DNA of 50,988 nucleotides from SLLW01 sp964388615. Its GTDB lineage: Bacteria > Bacteroidota > Rhodothermia > Balneolales > Natronogracilivirgulaceae. The stretch covers positions 1 through 50,988 of the forward strand of contig CAYMBG010000005.1 of the NCBI GenBank assembly GCA_964388615.1. The letters are read 5' to 3'. Below the pieces are notes generated by a model. It saw only the letters and a list, made by a program, of their open reading frames with translations, did not search any database and was not told the origin of the DNA. This document shows positions 34,122 to 43,261 of this stretch, in pieces. Numbering within the stretch: position 1 is the stretch's first letter; each line of letters opens with the position of its first letter. The translations under genes and the position numbers were made by a program.

Positions 34122-35429
34122 TCAGGCCTTGATGATTCGAGATATCCATCTTTTGACCACGCCGTAAAAATAAAAACTTCCTGTGAAAATTACTACTTCT
34201 TCGGTTAGTCCGGCAAGAAATTTTGTAATATCCTCTTCCCGGGAGGGCAAACTTTTGATATTGGATAAATAAGGCTTTATTTCAGATATATCTGCTGCCC
34301 TCTCAGTATTAAGCTTATAATAGTAGTTTTTTTTAAAAACAGAAAACGGTTTCAAAACTTTTTTTTCCGCTTTGTCTTTCATAAAACTCATTACTATAAC
34401 GGGACTGTCTTGCCAATCTTGTGTCTCAATGGTTTTTGTAAGTGCTCTAACGGCTTCACTGTTATGCGCCCCGTCAAAGTACCAATTCAGGGAGCGGTCC
34501 AGCCGCTCAAAACGCCCTGGAAGAAAGCCATGTGCAACCACGGCACCGGAAGCACGTCGAAATGCCGGCAGTGTAACGGAAAATCTACCGGAATTAGCCA
34601 GTGTAACCAGTCGGGCAATAGCAACATTCCACCGATGTACAGGAGCGGGAAGATCGGTCGCTACGCTCACTCGCCTGCCATTTTCGGTAAATCGAATCCT
34701 GCCGATTACTTCATCTCCTCTTTTTTCAAGTTGAAACCTCGGACGCATATCGCGTGCATCCAGCAGTTCCGAGCCTTTTTGCTGAGCGATGGATGTTATT
34801 ACCTTTCGTGCCGGGGCGGGCAATTGGCCTATAACCACAGGACGACCCTTCTTGATAATTCCGCCTTTTTCTTCTGCAATGCGGGCCGCTGTATGCCCGA
34901 GAAAATTTCGATGATCATAACCAACCGAGGTAATAACCGAGACTTCCGGGTTTATGATATTCGTTGCATCCAGTCTGCCGCCTAAACCGGTTTCTAAAAT
35001 GGCAATATCGGCTTTCTGTTTAGAAAACCACCAAAATGCAAGAGCGGTAGTAATTTCAAAATAGCTGAGGTTCAACGCAACGACACGTTGCCCGTGCATT
35101 TCGAAAAATTGCAGAAAGTCATCCTCCGGGATCATCTGTCCGTTAATCCGAAACCTTTCCAAAATATGCTCCAGATGGGGAGAAGTAAAAACTCCGCACC
35201 TGTAACCAGCCTCCTGATAAACCTTTGCAAGTATGGCGCTAACACTTCCTTTGCCATTGGTGCCTGCCACATGGACAAATGGAACATCGCGTTCCGGATT
35301 TCCGATCTGATCACAAAATGAGCGGATCGGATCAAGTCCAAGCCGGGCCGCTATCGCACCATGCGCCTGAAAAGATGGCAGTTGATCGAGGAAACGTTGT
35401 ACATCGGATAAAAATTGAAATCGTGTCAT
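34122..35429 (-). CDS. folC: Bifunctional folylpolyglutamate synthase/dihydrofolate synthase
   Basis: FolC adds glutamate to dihydropteroate and then to folates, keeping them in the cell. The 435-residue Mur-ligase-like protein has VHVAGTNGKGSVSAILAKVY (ATP P-loop), VFTSPHLEHILERFRING and the C-terminal domain with YFDGAHNSEAVRAL. The length suits the family. It sits upstream of rho on the same strand with a 173-base gap, and is divergent from pyrD by 111 bases. Confidence 0.94.
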   Translation of the reverse strand: MTRFQFLSDVQRFLDQLPSFQAHGAIAARLGLDPIRSFCDQIGNPERDVPFVHVAGTNGKGSVSAILAKVYQEAGYRCGVFTSPHLEHILERFRINGQMIPEDDFLQFFEMHGQRVVALNLSYFEITTALAFWWFSKQKADIAILETGLGGRLDATNIINPEVSVITSVGYDHRNFLGHTAARIAEEKGGIIKKGRPVVIGQLPAPARKVITSIAQQKGSELLDARDMRPRFQLEKRGDEVIGRIRFTENGRRVSVATDLPAPVHRWNVAIARLVTLANSGRFSVTLPAFRRASGAVVAHGFLPGRFERLDRSLNWYFDGAHNSEAVRALTKTIETQDWQDSPVIVMSFMKDKAEKKVLKPFSVFKKNYYYKLNTERAADISEIKPYLSNIKSLPSREEDITKFLAGLTEEVVIFTGSFYFYGVVKRWISRIIKA

Positions 35430-35540
35430 GAAGGTAATTACATAATTCCCGCTAAGATCTGCCTTCGAATATCGTATATTGTGACCAAATTCGCATATTT
35501 TATTTTAATTATTCCAACCATTAGTAGATTTGCTCCTCTG

Positions 35541-36638
35541 ATGTATAAAAAGCTTCTGCAGCCCATCCTTTTTCGTATTGATCCGGAAAGAGCTCATCAC
35601 CTTACAACCGGCGTCGGTGAAACCCTTTGTGCCCTTCCTGTCCTTAGACGTTATTTGACCCGGCGATATATCGGTAAATGGCCAGAGTTAGAGCAAACGC
35701 TGCTGGGTATCCGGTTCCCTCTGCCAGTGGGCGTTGCAGCTGGCTTTGATAAAAACGCGAAATATCCGCATCTGCTTAGTTATTGTGGTTTTGGATTTGC
35801 CGAATTCGGGAGTATTACCGCCCAGCCATCCACGGGAAACGCAACCCCGCGTCTGTTTCGTCTTCCTGATGACCAGGCTTTGATTAATCGCATGGGCCTG
35901 AATAATGAGGGTGCTGAACCGATATGTCGTCGTATTGAAACACTTAAATCTCATGGTTACTCCTTCCTTCGTTCCTTTCCGGCAGGATTGAATATTGCCA
36001 AATCGCATGACCCGGATATCACCGGCACGGACGCAATCCACGATTATATGGACAGTTACACAGAGGCCAGAAGGGTGGCCGATTACATCACACTGAACGT
36101 ATCGTGCCCCAACACCCGGGAAGGTAAAACCTTTGAAGACCAGGAAGCGCTTAGCGCTCTTATGGATGCGATAATGCATATACACAAGCCCACAGATCCC
36201 CCTGTTTTCGTCAAACTCTCCCCCGACAACACCCTGGAAGAGATTGAGGACCTCATCCAAACCTGTGAAGCCTACCCTGTTGCAGGTTATGTCATTTCCA
36301 ACACCTCCACCAACCGATCCGGCCTGAGGACCGTCACCGATAGAATGGGTGCGGGAGGTTTGAGCGGTGCGCCTTTGTTTGAAAAAAGCCTGGAACGTGT
36401 CAGCCATATTCGAAATCAAATTCCAGGCCACAAAATCCTAATAGGTGTCGGCGGTATCGATAACCCGCAAAAAGCGGTGAAAATGCTTAAAGCCGGAGCA
36501 AATTTACTTCAAGTTTATACCGGCTTTGTATATCAGGGACCGTCTCTGATTCCCTCCATCTACCATCATCTGGGTGAGGTTCTTAAAAATGAGGGAGCCT
36601 CATCTATCTCCTCCTGGTTGCAAATGCATCACCCGTAA
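35541..36638 (+). CDS. pyrD: Dihydroorotate dehydrogenase, class 2 (quinone)
   Basis: PyrD oxidises dihydroorotate to orotate in pyrimidine synthesis, normally passing electrons to quinone. The ATG at 35541 gives 365 residues beginning MYKKLLQPILFRIDPERAHH, the membrane-associated helix pair of class 2. VGVAAGFDKNA, FGSITAQPSTGN, LFRLPDDQALINRMGLNNEG and GVGGIDNPQKA are class-2 marks. At the catalytic-base position the sequence is NVSCPNT, so Cys189 replaces the Ser usual in class 2, resembling class 1. A longer in-frame start at 35415 overlaps the folC start and lacks the helix pair at the N terminus; it was rejected. Confidence 0.93.
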   Translation: MYKKLLQPILFRIDPERAHHLTTGVGETLCALPVLRRYLTRRYIGKWPELEQTLLGIRFPLPVGVAAGFDKNAKYPHLLSYCGFGFAEFGSITAQPSTGNATPRLFRLPDDQALINRMGLNNEGAEPICRRIETLKSHGYSFLRSFPAGLNIAKSHDPDITGTDAIHDYMDSYTEARRVADYITLNVSCPNTREGKTFEDQEALSALMDAIMHIHKPTDPPVFVKLSPDNTLEEIEDLIQTCEAYPVAGYVISNTSTNRSGLRTVTDRMGAGGLSGAPLFEKSLERVSHIRNQIPGHKILIGVGGIDNPQKAVKMLKAGANLLQVYTGFVYQGPSLIPSIYHHLGEVLKNEGASSISSWLQMHHP

Positions 36639-36701
36639 ATTCAGGCCTGAAAATTTATTCCACAGACGCATGCGGGAAAACAACTGATAGGCGCTTAAAT
36701 G

Positions 36702-39700
36702 CTACTCCGTTTCCGGCTCCGGGTCCTGGTCCTGGTCCTGCTCCATTTCCTGGTCCTGGTCCTGCTCCAGGTCTATGTCCTGCTCTTGCTCCGGGTCCTG
36801 TTCCTGCTCTTGCTCCTGGTCTTGACTCTCCTCCTGGCCTTGATCTATTTCCTGCTCCCGTGCTTGTAAGGTTATATGATATTCACACTCTGCCGGCACC
36901 GCTATACCGTTGTTTACAGGTGGATCAAACCGCATTTGCTCCAGAACTTTTTGCTCCAGGTTTCCCGGAATCTCCGGATAATCAACATCCTCATATATTT
37001 CACGCTCCAACGCTTCCCCCTCACCTTCCATTGATTCAGACTGATCCGGGCTCAGGGATCCCTCCTCCGTAGTCTCATCATTTTCACCTTGTTCAGATTG
37101 CGCATCCTGTTCATCTAAATGCTGGTTTTCCAGTTTTGCAATTCGAACTTCTTGCGGTACGCCTTCCCGATTCATCACTACAGAAAGGGTGACATCCCAG
37201 TGAATCATGGCCGTATCGACAATTGCCTGCAAACCTGACTGTTCAAGAAATTCATCAGAACCATCAATAATTTCGGGCCTTGCATCCAATTCAGAGCAAT
37301 CATGAACACGGGTGCTATCTACCAGCAACACCTCTGCCCGCTGAGCTTCAATTTCTTCGGCAAGAGTAGGAACCTGCTGATTTGCAGTAAAATCGGGATG
37401 ATTTTTTTGCAATTTAAGTAATGCAACCCTGGCACTGTCCCAATAAGCGCCTTCGTATGGAAACCGATCTTTAAAATCGGGAGCTCCCAATGAGTGGTCC
37501 AGAATCGCTTGAAAATGAGCTTCTACCTTTTTCGGCCCGGTTGCTTCTTCATCCCCGTCGGGCGGATCACCACTGTTCGTATCCTTCTCGGGGGGATCGG
37601 CTTCTAATTCCCTACCCTCAATATCCAGACTATCCGCAGATATTTCTTCACCGTCATCAACCGAGAGGGTATCAGCTTCCGGATTTTGGGCGTCTATCAC
37701 GCTGTCAGGCTCTTCGTCAGGATCATCCATAACCTCAGGGTCATCCATAACCTCAGGATCATCCATAACCTCAGGATCATCCATAACCTCAGGATCATCC
37801 ATAACCCTTTGGACTTCAATAGCAGACAACGTGTCATCGGCTACAGGTATCTCCAAATTTACCTCATCAGAATCTTCCGGCTCCGCATGGTTTTGAACGG
37901 GCAATGCAACTGGATGGGCATTTACCATAGCCATGAAAGTAGAATCTGCCAGCATGGCACGAACCGAATCCTGGAAGACCTTAAACGCATCCTGCTCTTG
38001 TCGCCATATATATCGTGAAAAGGAAAGATCACTGAGCTGCAGTTCATACATTTCATCATCGCGGGCAGTACTGATATAGATCTGAGCAGCCCGGAACAGA
38101 GCCTCCGGTGCTTTTTCAAACCCGGGATATTCCGAAGCCAGCTTTTGCAGTTCAGACGCTCTGCGTAAAGGTTGGCTTATGTTGCTTATATCTTTGAAGA
38201 CCGTTGCAAGGCTGTCCTCCAGACTCAGGGTATCCTCACGGGGCTGCAGGTCCAGCATATAGCGATCGGCCATCCGTTCAGCATAGATAGTAGCGGGATA
38301 AAAATCAGCCAATTGCATGGCATATTGTACCGCATTAACAGAATCACCTTCTGCCTGATACAATTCCGAAAGCGAGTAAATAGCTTGCGGAGCCAATTCG
38401 GAGTCAGGGAATCGTCCCATTACGCTACGAAAATAATGAGCCGCGCTGTCGGGTTCTGCCAAGGCTGTAAAAAAAACATTACCAATTTCATATTCATAAG
38501 AAGCGATCGTATGCCGGGTCTCCTCTTGTTCCTGCTCAGTGACAGGAATGTCTGAAAGGTCAATTTCTACCATGGGAGTCTGCTCCTCCGCCAGCTCCTC
38601 CAGCACTTCATCGACATCGTCTACTTCTTCCCCTTCCTCCTCATACTCTCTGACAATATTGACACGTACCATCTCCATACGTCTCCAATCGTCAACCAGC
38701 GGACGCTGATTCCAGTAAGCCTGAAAAGCCTGACTCATTTGCTGCATCATCTGTGGATTCAGATGATTCAAAAACCCATTTTCGGTGTGTTCATCCGCTT
38801 GTGCCCCCGCCTCCTCTATACCATCAATAGAAACCATCTGATCCCTTCTGCTTTGTCGCTCTTGCGCCTCCAGCTCTGCAATTCTTTGGGCCCTTACCTC
38901 CTCTATCACCGAATCACGCTCGACAGGTGAAAGGGATCCAAGCCATAACAGGCTGTCAAGTCGATGTATTTCCGTTTGAAGTCTTGAATACTCGCCATAG
39001 GACTGTGCCATCAAGTCAGCATCAAACTGTTCCGGCATACGCTCCGTGCTGGCAACTTGCTGGGAAGACGTGTCGAAATAAGCCGCCGCATTTGAATAAT
39101 CCTGGTAAAAATCACGGTAAATTTCCGCCAGGCCATAATAAATTTGTGCTTGAACCTCGCTTGTCGGATTCAGAGTGCGGTGCTCCAGTATTTGCTTGTA
39201 ATTTCTTTGGGCTTCGGTAAATCGTTCTTGCTCCTGCAAGGTGCGTGAAATCTCATACTCAATAGCGGCAAGGTACTCAAAATGTCGGTCATCCCTGCTC
39301 ATGTCGACAAAATGGTCATAGGCCCAATCATGGTCTCCACGCTTCCTGGCAATGATCCCAAGTTTACGCTCGGCATGATAAATAAGGTCATACGAGGGGT
39401 TGGACCGATGAGCGGCTTCTTCGTAAGCGGCAAAAGCCTCATCAAATCGCTCCAATGTCTCCAGTATCTGACCATGTAGAAAATAAGCCCGCATCCTTTT
39501 ACCTCTGTCATCGACATCCGGAAGGGCCTCCGCAAGATATACATCAGCGTCTTCATATTCTTCTCTGCTGACAAACATTTGGGCTATCAGCATTTTGATT
39601 TCTGCTTCGATAGCCGGATCCCATTCAAATTCGGTTGAAAACAGGCGGGATTGCAGGAGGTTAATTCCTTCGGTATGGTTTCCAAGCTGAAGGTTCGCTT

Positions 39701-40136
39701 TTCCCCGCCACATTATGGCTGATTGGCGCATATCGGGGTCATGGGTCGTGGCAAGCAGTTCAACAAATTTCTGATCAGCGGAAAAGTACTGCTGCTGATA
39801 GTAAAAGGACATTCCAATGACTTTTATCGCATTATCCACCCATCGTGATTGTGCATGAAACCGGATCACATCGGCGGCCTTTTCTGCAGCATATGCAAAA
39901 TCATTTTGGCCGGCTTGCCTTGGAGTGACATGTATCCGTATAGGGCGTTCCGGATTAATATCCACGGACTGTTGCTTCTGGGTTTCCAGTCCGCGTTCAA
40001 AACTGGTCCGGGCATTGTAGTAGGTGTTGAAGTAGCCGTTAAAGTCACGCCATGCACTTTGCAGTGTTGTTGAACACCCTTGCAAAGCCATTGCAAGCAG
40101 CATTAAAACTCCTAATAGCCGAACCAATCGATTCAT
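36702..40136 (-). CDS. Large TPR lipoprotein (SprE/PorW-like) with C-terminal TonB-C-like domain and acidic tail
   Basis: This 1144-residue lipoprotein has a signal ending LQGC (Cys21), followed by SAWRDFNGYFNTYYNARTSF, a start seen in SprE/PorW-type TPR lipoproteins of type IX secretion. Tetratricopeptide-like helices fill about 30-345 and, after an Arg/Glu-rich link, about 550-720. An acidic stretch (about 770-880) holds five DDPEVM repeats. Residues about 970-1000 (WDVTLSVVMNREGVPQEVRI) and 1060-1095 (LEQKVLEQMRFDPPVNNGIA, then AEYHITL-like CEYHITLQ) match the two halves of a TonB C-terminal fold, separated by about 60 acidic residues. The last 50 residues are almost only E, Q, D and S. 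It lies 21 bases after pyk. A role in surface secretion is inferred. Confidence 0.75.
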   Translation of the reverse strand: MNRLVRLLGVLMLLAMALQGCSTTLQSAWRDFNGYFNTYYNARTSFERGLETQKQQSVDINPERPIRIHVTPRQAGQNDFAYAAEKAADVIRFHAQSRWVDNAIKVIGMSFYYQQQYFSADQKFVELLATTHDPDMRQSAIMWRGKANLQLGNHTEGINLLQSRLFSTEFEWDPAIEAEIKMLIAQMFVSREEYEDADVYLAEALPDVDDRGKRMRAYFLHGQILETLERFDEAFAAYEEAAHRSNPSYDLIYHAERKLGIIARKRGDHDWAYDHFVDMSRDDRHFEYLAAIEYEISRTLQEQERFTEAQRNYKQILEHRTLNPTSEVQAQIYYGLAEIYRDFYQDYSNAAAYFDTSSQQVASTERMPEQFDADLMAQSYGEYSRLQTEIHRLDSLLWLGSLSPVERDSVIEEVRAQRIAELEAQERQSRRDQMVSIDGIEEAGAQADEHTENGFLNHLNPQMMQQMSQAFQAYWNQRPLVDDWRRMEMVRVNIVREYEEEGEEVDDVDEVLEELAEEQTPMVEIDLSDIPVTEQEQEETRHTIASYEYEIGNVFFTALAEPDSAAHYFRSVMGRFPDSELAPQAIYSLSELYQAEGDSVNAVQYAMQLADFYPATIYAERMADRYMLDLQPREDTLSLEDSLATVFKDISNISQPLRRASELQKLASEYPGFEKAPEALFRAAQIYISTARDDEMYELQLSDLSFSRYIWRQEQDAFKVFQDSVRAMLADSTFMAMVNAHPVALPVQNHAEPEDSDEVNLEIPVADDTLSAIEVQRVMDDPEVMDDPEVMDDPEVMDDPEVMDDPDEEPDSVIDAQNPEADTLSVDDGEEISADSLDIEGRELEADPPEKDTNSGDPPDGDEEATGPKKVEAHFQAILDHSLGAPDFKDRFPYEGAYWDSARVALLKLQKNHPDFTANQQVPTLAEEIEAQRAEVLLVDSTRVHDCSELDARPEIIDGSDEFLEQSGLQAIVDTAMIHWDVTLSVVMNREGVPQEVRIAKLENQHLDEQDAQSEQGENDETTEEGSLSPDQSESMEGEGEALEREIYEDVDYPEIPGNLEQKVLEQMRFDPPVNNGIAVPAECEYHITLQAREQEIDQGQEESQDQEQEQEQDPEQEQDIDLEQDQDQEMEQDQDQDPEPETE
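36706..36850 (-). repeat. Low-complexity E/Q/D tail repeats of the TPR lipoprotein
   Basis: Hexamer-type units built on CTGGTC and CTCTTG/CTGCTC repeat along the stretch and encode alternating Gln with Asp or Glu for about 48 residues up to the stop codon. Similar units occur in different orders, as expected from slippage. Confidence 0.9.
37720..37806 (-). repeat. 18-bp tandem repeat coding for DDPEVM
   Basis: The unit GGATCATCCATAACCTCA (plus strand) occurs four times in full from 37720 to 37791, the second copy with GGG at its start, and a partial fifth copy runs to 37806. It encodes five DDPEVM-type units in the acidic part of the TPR lipoprotein. Such repeats change copy number easily. 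Confidence 0.95.
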
Positions 40137-40157
40137 GAAATTATTTCGTATACATCC

Positions 40158-41591
40158 CTACTCGATGGTACTGACTTTTATCATATTTGTACTGCCCCGT
40201 TTGGCTACAGGCATGCCGGTGGCAACAACCACCCGATCACCCTGTTTGGCCAATCCGGCATCTTTCAGGTATTTTTCCATGCGCTTAACGCTTATGTCCG
40301 TATCGAATATGGCATCCAAACGAACCGGGGTGACTCCCCAGACTAACATGAGCTGTCTTAGCACTTCAGCGCTTTCCGTAAATGCAATAACGGGAACTTT
40401 CGGCCGAAATTTTGCAATTCTTCTCGCAGTTGTACCGGAATGCGTAATTGTGGCAACTACTTTTGCTTCAACCGCCTCTCCGATTGTGACACATGAATAG
40501 CTTAATGATTCTACAATCTGTTTTTCTTGCCATTCGGGCTGTACAAATTCGAGTGTTTGATAAATTTTCTTTCCTTTTGCTTCAACATTGCGGCATATTC
40601 GATCCATATGCTGAACCGCTTCTATGGGGTATTTTCCGGCGGCCGTCTCCCCTGATAACATGACCGCATCAGATCCATCCAAAACGGCATTTGCCACATC
40701 CGAACTTTCTGCACGGGTGGGCCGCGGGTTGTTCATCATCGACTCAAGCATTTGAGTGGCTGTAATAACCGGTTTACCTGCAATTTTGCAACGGTCAATG
40801 ATATCTTTTTGAATCAGCGGCACCCTTTCACTGGCAATTTCTATACCCAGGTCACCACGGGCCACCATAATGCCATCTGCCTGTTCAATGATATCCGCGA
40901 TCTCATTCAGGGCCTCCGGTTTCTCTATTTTTGCGATAATACCGGCATTACTACCTAAAACCCGAACCTTGGAAATTAAATTTTGTACATCGGATGCTGA
41001 CCTGACAAAAGAAATGGCCACAAAGTCCACCCCCTGCTCCAGCCCAAATTTCAGGTCCTTTACGTCCTTTTCCGTAACCGCGGAAATGGAAGTTTGAACA
41101 TCCGGTAGATTAACCCCTTTGCGAGGCTTGAGGAATCCACCGTTTATAACCTTTGCAATAATGTCACCATTTGTAATTTTTACAATTTTGAGATCCATCA
41201 ACCCGTCATCGAGAAGGATCGTGTTACCTTGCCTGACATCCTGTGATAAATTGGGATAGTCTATAGGAATTATCTCATCTGTCCCTTCAATATCCTCGGG
41301 GGTGAGTTTGACATAGGAGTCTGTTTTGAGCATGGCGCCATCACCCTGCATTCTTCCAACCCTGATTTTAGGACCTTGAAGATCCATCAATATGGGAACC
41401 GTAACCCCAAGGCGTTCTGAAATCTCCCGGATGTACTGGATGTTTTGTTTATGGATTTCATGCGTACCATGTGAGAAGTTTAAACGGACTACGTTCATTC
41501 CTTCCCGGATCAGCCGTTCAATCATCTCCGGTGTGCTTGTGCTCGGGCCGACGGTACAAACCAGCTTGGTTCTGCGAGAGCTAACTTCCAT
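40158..41591 (-). CDS. pyk: Pyruvate kinase
   Basis: Pyk makes pyruvate and ATP from phosphoenolpyruvate and ADP, the last step of glycolysis. The 477-residue protein has TKLVCTVGPSTSTPEMI and NVVRLNFSHGTHEIH at the start, DLQGPKIRVGRM, DGIMVARGDLGIEI, and the classical MLESMMNNPRPTRAESSDVA. GDRVVVATGMPVAKRGSTN lies in the C-terminal allosteric domain. It stands just ahead of the TPR lipoprotein (21 bases) and may be cotranscribed. A terminator at 41706-41741 separates it from susD. Confidence 0.97.
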   Translation of the reverse strand: MEVSSRRTKLVCTVGPSTSTPEMIERLIREGMNVVRLNFSHGTHEIHKQNIQYIREISERLGVTVPILMDLQGPKIRVGRMQGDGAMLKTDSYVKLTPEDIEGTDEIIPIDYPNLSQDVRQGNTILLDDGLMDLKIVKITNGDIIAKVINGGFLKPRKGVNLPDVQTSISAVTEKDVKDLKFGLEQGVDFVAISFVRSASDVQNLISKVRVLGSNAGIIAKIEKPEALNEIADIIEQADGIMVARGDLGIEIASERVPLIQKDIIDRCKIAGKPVITATQMLESMMNNPRPTRAESSDVANAVLDGSDAVMLSGETAAGKYPIEAVQHMDRICRNVEAKGKKIYQTLEFVQPEWQEKQIVESLSYSCVTIGEAVEAKVVATITHSGTTARRIAKFRPKVPVIAFTESAEVLRQLMLVWGVTPVRLDAIFDTDISVKRMEKYLKDAGLAKQGDRVVVATGMPVAKRGSTNMIKVSTIE

Positions 41592-41705
41592 AGGTATCAG
41601 ATCATCGTTCTTTGAAAATTATGAGACAATAGTTTGTTCAGTATTACCAAGATAACAACTTTCCAGATGCTAAAATAACAGTGAATGCGCCCTGCCGGGC
41701 GCACT

Positions 41706-41741
41706 AAAAAAAAAGCCTCTTCCGAAACCGGAAGAGGCTTT
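41706..41741 (-). terminator. Intrinsic terminator after susD
   Basis: AAAGCCTCTTCCG (41712-41724) pairs perfectly with CGGAAGAGGCTTT (41729-41741), leaving the 4-base AAAC loop. On the minus strand it is followed by nine T (41714-41706). It lies 26 bases after the susD stop codon and closes the SusC/SusD unit. Confidence 0.93.
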
Positions 41742-41766
41742 CTTTCAAGAAAGTGATTTTGACAGA

Positions 41767-43234
41767 TTAAAAACCGGGATTTTGCTCCAATTCCGGATTG
41801 ACATCCATTTCACGCTCAGGAATCGGCCATCGTGTCGCATCTACACCTATTCCAAGCTCGGTTATGGCAAGGTCGGAACGAACAAGATCATGCCAGCGAT
41901 GTCCTTCAAGTCCAAGCTCAAGACGACGCTCGTGCCAGATCAACTCAAGCATCTCATCCTGATCTGCTATNNNNNNNNNNNNNNNNNNNNNNNNNNNNNN
42001 NNNNNNNNNNNNNNNNNNNNNNNNNNNNNNNNNNNNNNNNNNNNNNNNNNNNNNNNNNNNNNNNNNNNNNGGCACGTTCACGCAGAGCATTTACAAGATC
42101 CAGAGCTGCCTGCATGTTGGCATTGAAATCAAGCTGAACCAGAGCTTCGGCATGAATGAGATACATTTCACCAAGACGAGTAACCGAAACGTTGTCGCTA
42201 CCATCCACTTTGTAGTATTTACCAAGGACAGGATGGTTAAAAGGCTGTTCGTCTTCGGGATTAACCGCCATCACATTCACAGGACCACGTTCATCGTCTT
42301 CTGCAAAGATGCCGGCATAAGGTCCGGTGGGGCCGTACTCAAAACGTCCACCCTGACCGTTGGGGCGTGCATAAAAAGACAAGGCATTGTCTTCTTCACT
42401 AGAGAAGAAGAGTTCCCAGATCACTTCACCACTGCCTTGCGCACCTTGGAAGATCTCATTGTAACTTCCTTCCAAAGCATAAACGCCACTATTCACTACC
42501 TCGCCGCTCATATCCAATGCACCCTGATATCCGTTCGGGTAGACACCAATATCCGCACCGTAAAGGTACACGCGTGCCAGCAGAGCTTGCGCTGTGCGTT
42601 TGTTGATACTGGATGAGGCTGAAGAAACACCTTTGCCATCAAGCAAATTGATCGCCTGAAGCAAATCTGACTCGATTTGGTCAAATGTACCCTGCAAACT
42701 TTCCCGCGGGATGTTTACACTTTCATCAATGACCACGGTCGGCTCGGTAGGATAGGGTATGCCCAGTTCGTTACTGCTGTAGAACTTGGCCAGGTTAAAC
42801 GCGGTGTATCCACGAATAGCCAGCGCTTCGCCCACGACTATATCTCTTTGAGCCTGAGTAAAGGCTTCATCTTCCACCCCGGGGGTGTAAGCGATCACGT
42901 TGTTCGCACGGTTCATAACCTCGTACTGATCATACCAGTGATCCTGGAGAATCGTCAGGTTACCTGTCAGAACGTTGTTATTATCTACCTGTCCCCAGGT
43001 GGGAAATGAACCTGTATGGGTAGCATTATCCGAAGCCAGTTCGGAAAACATCAAGTGGAACTGGATGGCGGTCTGAACACCATCGTAAGTCCCTCTAAGT
43101 GCATTCATAGCACCTTGCTCGGTTTCGAAGACCAGCTCACTGTCCATGCTTTGGCGTGGTGACTGATCCAGTACGTCGCAACTCAGAAAGCCAACAGCGA
43201 CGGCCAGTATTAATAGCTTATTAATATATCTCAT
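41767..43234 (-). CDS. SusD/RagB-family nutrient-binding lipoprotein (contains assembly gap)
   Basis: SusD proteins are surface lipoproteins that cover the SusC channel and bind its ligand. The signal ends GFLSC (Cys19). The helical core with TPR-like repeats includes ARVYLYGADIG and LGEMYLIHAEALVQLDFNAN. After the gap the C terminus reads MLELIWHERRLELGLEGHRW and IPEREMDVNPELEQNPGF, a textbook SusD end. The gap (41971-42070, 100 N) lies inside the gene; the two parts are in different frames at 100 bases, and the sequenced bases total a multiple of three, so the true gap should too if the gene is intact. Only about 10-20 residues should be missing. It follows susC by 27 bases. Ligand unknown. 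Confidence 0.93.
41971..42070. other. Assembly gap of 100 N inside susD
   Basis: All 100 bases are N. The flanking protein parts NALRERA and IADQDEMLEL show that only a short stretch of the SusD family alignment is absent, so the real gap is likely shorter than 100 bases. Confidence 0.95.
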
Positions 43235-43261
43235 AATTGCTGATTATTAGAAATTTTCAAT

